Assembly: GCA_003427395.1 (NCBI GenBank)
Contig: BFEA01000602.1
Span: forward strand, 75,480 to 95,513
From: Chara braunii
Taxonomy: Eukaryota; Streptophyta; Charophyceae; Charales; Characeae
DNA length: 20,034 nt
Direction: 5' to 3'
Part shown: piece by piece, positions 1 to 9,620 of the stretch
Layout of the letters: each line of letters begins with the position of its first letter
How positions within the stretch are numbered: position 1 is the stretch's first letter
Translations under genes and position numbers: made by a program
The notes under the pieces: model-generated
The model's database searches: none
What the model was told of the DNA's origin: nothing
Seen by the model: the letters and a program-made list of their open reading frames with translations, nothing else

Positions 1-76
<76 letters not shown>
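1..76 (+). repeat. poly-A tract at window edge
   Basis: Seventy-six consecutive A bases run from the window edge. The likeliest reading is the poly-A tail of a + strand retroelement whose body lies outside the window. An assembly or read-end artefact cannot be excluded, because the tract is cut by the edge. Confidence 0.8.
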
Positions 77-78
<2 letters not shown>

Positions 79-135
79 TTTCATAGATATATACACCGCC
101 CCAGCAATGGCGACCTGTTGCGTTAGGATGTCCTT

Positions 136-240
136 GGGGCCAAGTCCTACTAGCAGCGTTGAGCTACCTCAACGCCTGAATCTGGACGTGTTTTGTGGAG
201 ATGTGTAGTTCAGGAAACTCAACACCATTTCTGCACATCT
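136..240 (+). repeat. structured interspersed repeat, copy A
   Basis: This stretch starts GGGGCCAAGTCC and ends at TTTCTGCACATCT. By eye it aligns over about 100 bp with the reverse complement of 16167-16268, and over about 75 bp with the reverse complement of 16330-16452. It contains an internal inverted pair, GAGATGTG at about 198-205 and CACATCTC at 234-241. It sits just before the first recognisable LINE codons, so it could be part of the LINE 5' UTR or an independent short element next to it. Confidence 0.55.
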
Positions 241-244
241 CTGA

Positions 245-1266
245 AAAGGCGTCCCGATTCAAATCAAATGGATCTGTAAGCATTTTGAATCAATAAAGGA
301 TAGCCCAAAGGCAGTCAAGGAATTCTTCCTGATCCAACCGGTGCCATCCACAGTCACAGTATTAAGCCTGTTCGATCAGGATAAGTGTAAAATGGATGGG
401 TGGAAAAAGTTACGCTGGGACCAATCAGATGCTCGTATCTAACCATGGATACCAAAGAAGATAGGCCCCGAGGAAAAAAGAGATCAGTTGATGAGAGACT
501 ACTACTGGGTAGAATTGAGACACATCCCAATAGAGGTTCAAGCAACTTTCATTCACGACTTCGGTCAGCACTACAAAATAGTGGATTTCATAGACCCACT
601 ACCGACGTACGTGGCAAAGAGGGATGACTATGTGATGATGACGCTGGATCTCCCCATGGACCAGCCCTTTTCCCTAGACGATATCATTCCCTTCAAAATG
701 GGAGGGAGATTATACCAAATTTATACAGCACATAAATTCAGAACGTGGTGCTATAGATGCAAAACTTACGGTCATCTCTCCACGGAATTAGCTTGCCCAC
801 AACATCCTCGACAGACTGCTGGATTGGACGGTACATTAAAAAGAGACCCCCTCCGGGCTAACAGATGGTTACCCAATACTCTGGGGTATGAAGGTTAGGT
901 ATATGTGGATGAAATGACACCTGGAGGCCAACCCAGTGGTTGGAATTGGGAGGGTAGAGGTGACCCTAGGAGGTCTACAAGACCACCAGCAGAATGGAAG
1001 CCTCCACCGCAGCTTCCCACTGGACGCAATATTCGGTTACAGCAACCCCCAAAATCCAAACACAAATGTCACATGGGAATATTGGGGGAGAAGAAGGAAG
1101 TGGGAGAAAGAACAAACAACCAAGCGAGTCAACTAAGGTAAATCGGAACGCGATTCGCATCGGACCAAATGCAGGTGCCTATATACCGACCGGTGACAGG
1201 TTCACCCCCTTGAGTAGAGAAGGGGGAGGAGAGGAAGGGAAGAAAAGGAAGGAACCCAAAGGATAG
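245..1266 (+). pseudogene. LINE ORF1 N-terminal part: DUF4283-like region and zinc knuckle
   Basis: ORF1 of plant LINEs encodes a nucleic-acid-binding protein that packages the element RNA. Frame 2 is readable from about 245 to 1141. Spaced residues such as PWIPKKIGPE at 443-472, YYWVELRHIP at 500-529 and VMMTLDLPMD at 632-661 follow the DUF4283 pattern. A zinc knuckle, CYRCKTYGHLSTELAC, lies at 749-796. Stops interrupt the frame at 440 (TAA) and 896 (TAG). Readable sequence then passes to frame 1 between about 1000 and 1135 and ends at a TAG at 1264. The knuckle spacing is CX2CX4HX6C rather than the usual HX4C. No convincing start codon remains; the upstream frame is closed by a TGA at 242. 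The family assignment is from pattern recognition, not a search. Confidence 0.75.
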
Positions 1267-1305
1267 CATCCAACCAAAAGGGACCAACAGTCAAAAGTGG
1301 ATTAA

Positions 1306-2332
1306 GTGAAGGGACTCAGCAAAGGTAAAGAGAACATAGGAGACCTGGAAGTCCCATCGGATGTCCCATCGGATGTCCCATTGGACCAACCAAATGCAGA
1401 ACCAGGCCCGGTACCAATGGACGTGGACCCACTGAAAGAGGTTTTTGGTCCACAACCAATGGATTTAGAACCAGTACCGGGTGTTCCCCCTCCCCCTCAG
1501 AGGAGTACTAACCAAGATTCTAGGCAAACACCAATAGGGGAGAACACAACAGACCTCCAAAATGTGGCGGAATGGCTACTAGAGAATCTCAAGTTAAAGT
1601 TCCAAGGCTGTTCAGAGGAATTTTGGAGGTCACATATTATGTGCAACTGGTCACTCTATTAGAGGCCAGTCCAAGCCTCCGAACAGCGTTGGAACAAGGA
1701 TTGCCATGGGAGGTAAGTTGGCAACAAATGTGTCATCGCCTGCTGCCGATAGTAACAGTGAGATTCCAACCCCAAAAAAATCAGGTCCAATCAAATCTGG
1801 ATAGTATGCAAGCATCAGGATCGGGTAGGAGCATGCAGGCCTCAGGATCAGGGAAGGACTTAATAGTTCCAATAAGGAGTGCAGACCCTGGATCAGAGCA
1901 AACAAAAGATAAGCAGGTGCACATTTAAGGGGTACAAGTCTTATGTGTTGCTAAGCCCCAACAAAGCAAAATGATTTAGCAAATGCAGCCAGGATCTCAC
2001 GCTGGAGCCCTTAACATAGGAACAGAACATGGGTCACAGGCTGCACAGGATCCAAGCGACTGGGGACCTAGTGATGGGATTGAGGAATCGGGCAAGGGAA
2101 AGGGGATAGAGGAAGAAGGAAGTGTGAATTTGAATGAGGATGGCACAAAAGAAGATAGACCCCCACATAGCGCAGTTAAAAGTGTAGTCATCCATCAACT
2201 CAAACAAGTGATCTCTGAATTGACAGGGGAGAGTAAGTATTTATTGCTTACCCAATCCCTAGAAGAACCAAGCAAAAAACAGCAAGATTTAGCGATAAAA
2301 GAGAGGTCGCGAGTAACTGAAACAAAAAAAAA
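1306..2332 (+). pseudogene. LINE ORF1 middle part: Pro-rich linker and unknown segment
   Basis: Frame 1 from 1306 gives an acidic, proline-rich stretch with a short tandem duplication (PSDV-PSDV, DNA at 1354-1380) and several P-M-D repeats. Around 1590 readable sequence passes to frame 0, giving a segment with aromatic and leucine residues (VTYYVQLVTLLE) and a duplicated MQASGSG at 1806-1850. Stops lie at 1926 (TAA) and 1977 (TAG) in this frame. The frame then continues as a charged segment up to an A9 homopolymer at 2324-2332, where the reading frame changes again. Low-complexity linkers of this kind are common in LINE ORF1 products. I recognise no named domain here, and the link to ORF1 rests on position and continuity. 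Confidence 0.5.
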
Positions 2333-3123
2333 TCAAAGAACCCCCAGCTGACCCGCCAGATGAGGAAGACAATGAAAGTAGGATCATTTCAGAAAATGAC
2401 TACTTCCATGAGACAGACGAAAATAGACAGGCAGTCATCGATGAGAACCCCCCCACAAAGCCCTCCTTCCACCCGACTAATCATTCCATAGCAAATGAAA
2501 CTACTGAAACAAATGATGGAGATAAACTAACGAAAACCTCGCAGCAACAACAATTACTGCCCCCCATCTCTCCTCATGAAGGTGACCTAATCAGCAAAAG
2601 ACAGAAGCTTCGCTTGCTGATGGCAGGAGGACATGCTGATCTACCCCTGTCTGAATCTGGTGTACTTATCCTACCAGTCACACTTAAAGGAGGTATTTGG
2701 GAGGTAGGATTATCAGAACCAAAGGGTTCGATACACGGAGAGGTAACAGTACATGGAACCCCAGTGAGCACTCTCTCATCACTGTTTGGTGAAATGTCAG
2801 GGGAAGCACGCTTTAAAGTTGAGATCGTAAAAATTATTCAAGCCCAGTTTCCGCCTGGGGGCTCTGCGGTGCTTATCCTATCTTCTGACGCTCATAGGAT
2901 TTCAGCTAAGGATGTGTTCCTCAAATATGAGCACACACGAGCAGTTAACTTACGCTGGTTCACTAAGGACACGTTAATAGAACTCCAGCAAATGAAGATC
3001 AAGGCACGTGATTTCTGGTCAGAAGTTGACATCACGATCTTACTCTTCCGCCTTCTAAAGAACGGACAGACCTTACTGGATCAAGGTGGAAAGCTAGACT
3101 CGGGTCACTGGTTGACCTTGTAA
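2333..3123 (+). pseudogene. LINE ORF1 C-terminal part with an unrecognised globular domain
   Basis: Frame 1 is open from 2314 to the TAA at 3121. The first half is acidic and Asn/Thr-rich. The second half, from about 2611, looks globular: alternating hydrophobic strands (GVLILPVTLKGGIWEVGL, GEVTVHGTPV, GGSAVLILSS) are followed by charged helices, ending near LDSGHWLTL. This is the best preserved reading frame of ORF1, about 260 codons without a stop. It ends 39 bp before the likely ORF2 ATG at 3163. I do not recognise the fold. It is probably the ORF1 C-terminal domain, but it could also be a short separate frame. The frame joins the upstream part only through the A9 run at 2324-2332. Confidence 0.6.
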
Positions 3124-3162
3124 AACAATCCACGTACAACCGTTTGACAAATAAAATAAACC

Positions 3163-4226
3163 ATGGAAGATACAAATGGGTTGGAGGTGCAATACAGTAG
3201 GAATAAGGACTGGAAACTCCTGAAAGGAGCTACAGACCTAGACCTAAGGTCAATTAATGTAAATGGATTAACATCGGTCAAACAACAAAAACGGCAGGCA
3301 ATCTACGAGCAACTAGGGAATGGTCGGACGCCATCTGTATACAGGAAACACACTTGATGGATGATGCGGACCACCATCAGATCTGGCCCCATCAGGCCTT
3401 TAGGGCACACGCACCCAGACCAGACAGTGCATGAGTAGCAATATGGCTTCCCCCTGACTCTAGAGTTGATCCACTTTATTGGGAAATTGATAAGGAAGAA
3501 GGGAGATGGGTATTCTTCTTGGCAATGCTAGAGATTGAAGTAGTGATAATCCTATGCGTATACGGTCCCAATGATGTAGGAGAAAGAAGTCGCTTCTTTG
3601 AATCTCTAAAGGGTCGTTTTCCCTTCGGTATCCCAGTGGTAATGGCAGGGGACTTCAATGCAGCACCAAACAGACAGTTGGATCATTGGCAAATCCCTTC
3701 CCCCTGTCCATAATATGTGGAAAAGGATGAACAAATAATTGAAGGACTATGTCAATCTCTCAACCTCTTTGATGCATACAAACGTCTTTTTCCTATAAAA
3801 CGCAAATTCACATGTTTTAAGAAGAGCCTAACAATGAAAGCATCCAAATCTCGCATAGATCTCATACTTCTATCAGAAGAACTAGAATGAACTCTTCAAA
3901 TAGCAAAGATTTTTCCTCGTAGTATCTTCCCTGACCTTGATCACGCTATGATTGCAGTCTCTTGAGCATTGACCGTTTCAAAGTATATCTACAAGATGTT
4001 TGGTCCTTCTGGAAAGACCAGAGGGAGCAAGTTAAGGACGATATACAATGGTTCAACAACGGCCTAATGTTTTTGGGACGTAAATGCAATGAATATTCAA
4101 AAGTGCTTGCTGAGCAAAGCCATTGTGAGGAATTTGATCTGCAAAAAAAACTTCACCAACTTCAAAAACAAGAAGGATTCGGCGGGCGAACCTTAACTAA
4201 CAAAGATTACCAAAAGAATCTGCGAC
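3163..4226 (+). pseudogene. LINE ORF2 N-terminal part: APE-type endonuclease and linker
   Basis: The endonuclease nicks target DNA to prime reverse transcription. The ATG at 3163 opens a frame containing LRSINVNGLTS, the usual first endonuclease motif. Near 3311-3321 readable sequence shifts to frame 0. There CIQETHL (3336-3356) carries the catalytic Glu, VYGPND follows at about 3558-3575, GDFNAAP (3648-3668) carries the Asp/Asn pair, SRIDLILLS lies at about 3849-3875 and DLDHAMI (3936-3956) keeps the final Asp-His. All core catalytic positions I would expect can be seen. Stops break the frame at 3432 (TGA), 3711 (TAA), 3888 (TGA) and 3963 (TGA). From 3962 a frame-2 segment to 4282 gives a charged, helical linker typical of the stretch between endonuclease and RT. 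Confidence 0.85.
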
Positions 4227-5285
4227 TTGGAGTCCAAATTATTAAAATACATGGAACACCGTTGGCAAGGGATCAGAATTAGAGGTAAGTTAAAAGATTA
4301 TAACACGGAGGGGGTGATGGATGCAAGATTTTTTGCAACAGCAAAAACCAGAACTGTCAGAACCATCATTGAAGTCTTCACAGACCTCCAAGAAAACCAA
4401 TACTCACTAGTCACATCTACAGCGGCGTGTACAAAGATAGCAAGAGACTTCTATAAAACCCTTTTTACATCAGTATGCAAACAACAATCGAAGGAACAAA
4501 GAGTGAAAGAGATAGAATTTTTTTTTGAACTACTAACGAAAACTTTATCAGACCAACAAAAAACGATGCTTGAAAGTCTACTCACAAAGGAAGAAATTTG
4601 GTCTTCCCTTATGATGATGGAGGAGGAAAAAACTCCAGGGATTGACGGTCTCCTAAAAGAATTTTGGGAAACCATGTGGGATTACCTTGCTCAGGATCTA
4701 ATGAATTTCTACCGTGCAGTCTGGACCTCAGGTACAATGGGGGAAATAGTTGGACAACGGGTTCAGACTCTATTATACAAAAAAGGAGACAAAGCAAACA
4801 TCCGTAATTACAGACCGATTACTCTTCTCACAGTAGCCTATAAACTGGCAGCGAAAGCACTTGGAAACCGAGTACTAAAAGTCATCACGGACATCATTCA
4901 TCCTACTCAAACGGGCTTCATCGAAGGAAGGAACATTCAAGACAATATTTTATTAGTAAATGAATTAGTTAAACTCTCTAGACAATCTAAGCACAATGCA
5001 ACTTTCATTTTCATAGATTTTGAAAAAACCTATGATCATGTTGACTGGTTGTTTTTAGACAAATGCCTAGAAAAGTTTAACTTTGGCTCTTGTTTTAGAA
5101 GATGGATTAGGATCCTACGTGCTAATGCTATAACTAGGGTTATGATAAACGATAACCTGACTCCACTTATAGAGTTAAAACGTTCGGTGAGACAAGGAAA
5201 TCCAATTACCCCTTTTCTTTTTGTCATCATGATGGAAGCCTTAGTGGCTAACTTAAGATGCAACAGAGACATTAAACGTATCTAA
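4227..5285 (+). pseudogene. LINE ORF2 reverse transcriptase, truncated before catalytic block C
   Basis: The longest open stretch of the LINE (352 codons, frame 0) is a non-LTR reverse transcriptase. Visible blocks are NYRPITLLTVAYKLAAKAL (about 4807-4863), HPTQTGFIEGRNIQDNI (about 4899-4949), block A FIFIDFEKTYDHVDW (5004-5048, catalytic Asp codon at 5016) and block B RSVRQGNPITPFLF (5181-5222). Block C, the (Y/F)ADD motif with two catalytic Asp residues, is missing. The frame ends at a TAA at 5283, and the next readable sequence already belongs to the thumb/connection region. Block B has Asn where most relatives have Asp (QGNP for QGDP). The enzyme cannot be active as it stands. The assignment to the L1-like group is secure from the motif order. 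Confidence 0.92.
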
Positions 5286-6061
5286 GTTAGCTACATCCCA
5301 CTGATCATAAACAATGTTATTCTAGCCTCACTCTGGTGCAAGTCTGCGATATGGGCACTGGACAAATCAGCGCTTAAACCTCTACAAAGACAAATAACAG
5401 CCTATCTATGGAGAGGTAATTATGACTTAAAAAATGTTATAAATAGAGTTGTCTGGCAAGGAGTTATTCAACCTAAAGCAAAAGGAGGGTTAAGAATCTT
5501 AGATCCTTCCACTCAAGCCATGACACTCTCAATCCAATGGGTCAAAATACTACTTTTCGACCCAGAGACTCCTTGGTTAGCTCTAGCTGAGGACCAGAAA
5601 TCGAGACTAGCCCCTTAAGTTCCAAAAGGGACAGATCCGTTGATATGGCTAGAAAATCATTACTGGTCCATTCCAGAAGGTAGAACTCAGCCCTCAAGCC
5701 AGCCAGCGAAGTTACATCGTCAAGCCAAAAAACTGGACATTAAAAATGATCCTTTTTTACGTGATCTCCTCAAGACCTGGCGCAAACTACCCTTACCAGA
5801 TAAAATCCCTCCAAACTGTTGGGAGGAGGTCTGCCAACAACCCCTTTTCAACAACAGATGGTTGACCGATTCACAAGGAAGGATGTTTCATTGTATGGAT
5901 TCTCCCTGGAGAGGTTGGGTAAAAAATAGGGTCCTAAGGATTGGGGACATCTGGAACCCAGGAACTCGGGACTGCTACTCTCTCTCTGACCTCTTGCCTA
6001 GCTTGAGATACTGCAGGAGAATAGAAAAAGCACTAGACACAATCATAGAAGCCATCCCGAT

Positions 6062-6063
<2 letters not shown>
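5286..6063 (+). pseudogene. LINE ORF2 thumb/connection region
   Basis: The same frame 0 continues directly after the TAA at 5283. Segments such as NNVILASLWCKSAIWAL (5310-5360), TAYLWRG (5397-5417) and KAKGGLRILD (5478-5507) are typical of the region after the RT palm in plant LINEs, where a conserved K-GGLGI-like stretch is common. One stop, TAA, lies at 5616. The frame then stays open to the end of this segment and is cut by the poly-T of the nested element. Because the frame is unchanged across 5285 while block C and everything up to this point is absent, an in-frame internal deletion is the simplest explanation. Confidence 0.8.
6051..6063. repeat. target-site duplication, left copy (13 bp)
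   Basis: GCCATCCCGATAG is repeated perfectly at 9522-9534. It lies directly before the poly-T that ends the reverse-oriented insert. Both copies read in the same LINE frame, so together they mark the exact insertion point. Confidence 0.93.

Positions 6064-6101
<38 letters not shown>
6064..6101 (-). repeat. poly-A tail of the nested - strand element
   Basis: Thirty-eight T bases on the + strand directly follow the left target-site duplication. The tail is uninterrupted, which suggests a fairly recent insertion or continued slippage. No AATAAA is visible just upstream on the - strand. Confidence 0.9.
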
Positions 6102-6105
<4 letters not shown>

Positions 6106-6468
6106 CGGGCCCAGTGCCCAAGGCTGATATTATCAATGAAAATGTTGAGGCCGGGGACCTTACAGTCTACTCGGAGTGAACCCGAAAAACAGTTGAGAAC
6201 CGGGCTCAGCGTGAAGATGATCATGATGATGATGATGATACTAGTGACGTTTGTGCTTATGTAGTAAGCTATGCTATATCATCTATTTTGGCTTCCTAAC
6301 CTAGCTTAAACTCCTAGCCTTCCATGAACCAGAATTTTAAAACTTAGAGACAATCCTACCCAAACCAACATCACCCATAACCACTCTCTTCTCGCCGCCT
6401 AGCAGCCCCCCCCGGTTTACCATTGAATTGCCTTCCTCCCTCGGCAAGACCCAGATCTCTCTACAAGA

Positions 6469-7460
6469 CCTCACACTCCTGCAGATTGCAGGTCACAGGG
6501 CAACACCCCAGCTCTGGCCAGCGTCGTTCTGGCATCGACAAACCAGAGGCACAAAACTGAGCAACTCTACGAATATCAGTCCAGGCTCAACCCTCTCTGA
6601 ACTTCTCTATCCCAGCTACATTCAAAACCAGAAGCTACCACACAACCAGAAAACCAAAGGGCTAGATATAACACGAAAGGACTAAGGTATGAAAAATAAA
6701 CCGCCGGGATCCAAAAAGACTTTAAAAACCTCGAACTCCCTAACCCACCTTTCCAGGATCCCTCAACACTACCTTACTCCCTGCCGAGCTCTTCCAGGCC
6801 TCACGCCCCCACTTCTGTTGGGTTACAGAGCAACACAACTCGGCCCTTCTCCGGCCAGCGTCGTCTCTATAGCAATCTTTAACTATCCCATAAGATGCCC
6901 ACCCCAAAGCATCCCCAGATTACTCCACTCAGCCTCACGCTCCTGTATCAACAGATTACAGGGCAATACCCCAACACCGGCCGACGTCGTTCTGGCATCG
7001 AACATCCACAAATCACCAAATATAGTAGTATCAAAGTAACCCGGAGGAAGTTACTAGAAGTCTCGGAACCGTAAGCACTCTCAGGACCCTCCAATAGGAA
7101 ATTTTGAATAGGAACTGCCCAAACAACAAAACCCCTCCNTCCGCACAACAATTGAAGAAACCCCAGGTCTCATATTCAGCCCTCGATCCAACACCCGAAT
7201 GGTCTCATACCCTCCCATGCTGGAGTTACAGGGCACTACCAAGCCCCGGTACCGACCAACCTAGTGTAGACGGTAAGGAGTGCCTTCCACATTCGGCGAC
7301 TCCCCATAGCTGCGCGCCCCACTGGTAACAGGGATATCACCCCAGCTACAGCCACGTCGAAAGTGTTGGTTCTGTCTTCGACAGAACTCCCCTGACCTCA
7401 TGCTCCTCAGGGGTCACAGAGTAGAACACTCCTGCACCGGCCTGCATCGTCCCAGCCTCT
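6469..7460 (-). repeat. degenerate repeat array, about six copies of a 60-70 bp motif
   Basis: A motif with the + strand core CCTCACRCTCCT, then ACAGGGCAACACCCCAGC, then CCGGCCAGCGTCGTTCTGG recurs at about 6469-6539, 6799-6870, 6933-7001, 7204-7260, 7324-7383 (core only) and 7396-7460. Copies 6469 and 6933 are the most alike and share CGTCGTTCTGGCATCGA. Spacing is irregular (roughly 70-330 bp), so this is not a simple tandem array. It forms the 3' third of the nested element on its sense strand. Confidence 0.6.
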
Positions 7461-7829
7461 TCCTTCTAAGACCTACTAACGAAACCCACAGCCCCCCGTC
7501 TGTTGACCCCCTTCCCACCTCTTCCCCCGTAGCCCTCTTGGAGCAAGGACTCAGAACCATAAAAACAAAGAACGTAAAACCGAGCCCAACACCCCATATG
7601 TAAGAGATCTCAATAAGTGAACTATCTGAAGCAAGGAGCTGAAAGCACACCACCTCCCAAACCTATCCAACCTTACTCCGGTAAGACTTACTGCAATGAA
7701 GTCGCCATCTCCCTTGCTGCTTTACCCCATTTCCACTCCGCGGTTAGCCCCTTCCCGCAGAGCGCGTTCTTTCCCCCTCATCCTGCCATCATAGCCCCAC
7801 AAACAACTCCCTCCTTGAGATAGAGTAAG

Positions 7830-8480
7830 CGAGAGTAGGATGGATATGAACAATCCCAAGGATTTCATGAGAGTCTACCACGTCAAAATTATACGATGTA
7901 ATCAACGCAATATTAGTCCCCGAAAAATTGCAAATAGGAAATCGATTATAGGAATTAAAAATCAGAAACAAGATGTCAGGATGTAAATTGAGTTGTAAAT
8001 TCTGAGAGTAATTTAGAATTTTAGAGGAAACCAGACTTACGAATGTAAAAGATCAGAAAATCCGATAGGAGAATTCATAGGAATTTCGGAGAAATACTCT
8101 TCTAGATGAATATGAAATTAAGATCGAAATAAGATCATGTAAAGGGGCCAACGTAAAAATTTTTGAGCCAAAAAAAAGAAGTTTCAATATCAAGGTTAAA
8201 AAACCGAATTAGGAATATTAGGAATTAGGATTAAGAATATCGATCGTAAAACAGACACAGCTCAACCGACACGATCACAGAATCTGAAAAACTCATCCGG
8301 TAACAGATTTTCAAAAAACTACAAGATAAGCAACATACGGAAAGCAGATCAAGAATCATAAGAGAAAAAGAATCACGAAAATTTACTTCAAGCATCAGGA
8401 ATCAGGTCATGGAATCCGAAATTTTGTCAATGGAAAATCATACATAGATGAAAAGCTAAATCCTTACCGTGACCGTACTT
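7830..8480 (-). other. A/G-biased segment of the nested element, no feature seen
   Basis: This stretch is rich in A and G on the + strand, with many short AGGAAT, AGGATT and GAATCA words, and is clearly lower in GC than the flanking parts of the nested element. I see no gene, clear long repeat or RNA. On the element's sense strand it is a T/C-rich tract that could be UTR or former intron-like sequence. Confidence 0.5.
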
Positions 8481-8996
8481 TGCTGATGAAAATTAACCTA
8501 TTTGAGGGTCTTTGCCCGCTGCCATCATCCACAATAGCTCTCCCCTATCTCCTTCCTCACAGCCTTTTGAGCCCCAACCCAACCCCTTCCCGCCTTCGGA
8601 AGGGAAATAAATGTTCCTTCCCTCACCCGTCACCTGCTAGCACTTACCACGCACGAAGCGCCCTTGATCTTCTCGGCTAGCGACACGAAAGCATTACCGG
8701 GCCACCCACAACTCATAACAAGCCATAAGATGGTGTGGAGCAACCTTGTCAAGCCCGCCGACAAGGCTCCACAGGAAGTCCGGACCTCAAAGGAAGCTGC
8801 CCGGCAGCTACGTAGGGCACCTCCATCCTATCAGTGAGGAAGAAACAGGGGGCAAAAAATGGCAGACAATTGAGGAGTACCCGTTTTCTGATCACAACCA
8901 CATCAGCAACAGTTCCCTCGCAGTCAGATATAGCGCTGCTCTTGTAGTTCGAGCCAAGTACTCTCGTCCCGAACGTCAAAATCGTTATACATACTT

Positions 8997-9136
8997 CCGC
9001 TGGAGCCGCTCGATTCATCGGACGAGGACAACGGATGTTACTGCTGTTTCCGTTTTTTAAGCTGGTATCCTCACTACCGCTGAAGCCCCTCAATTCGTCG
9101 GGCGAGGACGGCGGATGTTGCTGTTGTTTCTGGTTT
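8997..9136 (-). repeat. two 60-bp direct repeats, 80-bp period
   Basis: Units at 8997-9056 and 9077-9136 both run from CCGCTG through GACGAGGACRRCGGATGTT-like sequence to TTTCYGKTTT, separated by 20 bp. By eye about 12 of 60 positions differ, mostly transitions. They lie towards the 5' end of the nested element's sense strand. Confidence 0.8.
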
Positions 9137-9232
9137 AGCTAGTGCATGAAACCCAAAACCTCCCCTAACCACCTTCACATGCTTGCTTGTACTTGGACAG
9201 AGAGATATGGCAGTATAGCCACACACGACGTG

Positions 9233-9452
9233 CGACGCTCATCGAAAACGCGTCGTGTGAAAGTAAATCAAACCGGGCGCAGCGCACACTCATGCTCTTA
9301 TCACAAAAGCATTGATCAACCTCCTGCAGCCGTCTCCCTCCTCGCTCAGCCAACGTGCATCGTTCCTCCAACCACGCCGTGTAAAACGCACCCTCCTCGC
9401 TCGTCCAATCGTGCACGGTCGGCGACGCTCGTCAAACGCATCAAGTGAACAC
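9233..9452 (-). repeat. 5'-end subrepeats of the nested element
   Basis: CGACGCTC followed by a TC(A/G)AAA-like word occurs at 9233 and 9422. CTCCTCGCTC with a following CCAA(T)CGTGCA occurs at about 9341 and 9391. These short subrepeats lie within 300 bp of the element's 5' end on its sense strand, where non-LTR elements often carry promoter subrepeats. A promoter role is inferred only from position. Confidence 0.4.
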
Positions 9453-9521
9453 ACCCGACGTGTGCCATGCTCCAGCCTTCTTCGAAGTCATCGCCGTCGC
9501 TTCACGCCGCGCCGCGCCGCC

Positions 9522-9534
9522 GCCATCCCGATAG
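9522..9534. repeat. target-site duplication, right copy (13 bp)
   Basis: GCCATCCCGATAG is identical to 6051-6063. The LINE reading frame resumes here in the same phase as on the left side. Confidence 0.93.
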
Positions 9535-9620
9535 ATTGGATAAGGATCCTCATAAAAGGTCCCCAACTTAAAGAAAGTGATTGGGTGGGCATCCAAGGAA
9601 ATCCCCAGCAAATAGGAAAT
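9535..9620 (+). pseudogene. LINE ORF2 fragment between the two nested insertions
   Basis: The reading resumes in frame 0 with DWIRILIKGPQLKESDWVG, continuing the segment cut at 6063 without a phase change. This belongs between the thumb region and the zinc finger of the old LINE. The right end at about 9620 is a guess: beyond it the sequence in frame 2 resembles the very C-terminus of a LINE ORF2, while the old LINE's own zinc finger only appears after 10239. A five-base AAATG at 9617-9621 is repeated at 10236-10240 and may be a short target-site duplication of the second insertion. Confidence 0.55.

Larger units (their letters stand above)
6064..9521 (-). mobile_element. 3.46-kb poly-A retroinsertion without recognisable protein
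   Basis: This 3458-bp segment is bounded by the perfect 13-bp duplication and ends, on the - strand, in a 38-base poly-A (poly-T at 6064-6101 on +). Those are the marks of LINE-style target-primed integration. On its sense (-) strand it starts in GC-rich sequence with short subrepeats near 9521, passes a 60-bp duplication (8997-9136) and an A/G-biased zone (7830-8480 on +), and ends in a degenerate repeat array (6469-7460). The longest - strand reading frame is 114 codons (8749-9093), and I recognise no domain in any frame. It may be a non-autonomous retrotransposon or a retrocopied non-coding RNA; a decayed autonomous element is also possible. One N occurs at 7139. Confidence 0.85.

Noticed and set aside
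1-76. telomere or centromere end
   Set aside because: A pure A run is not a telomeric repeat; a retroelement tail or artefact is simpler.
8749-9093. 114-codon - strand frame in the nested element
   Set aside because: It spans the degenerate 60-bp duplication and is matched by an equally open + strand frame; no domain seen, so not called as a gene.
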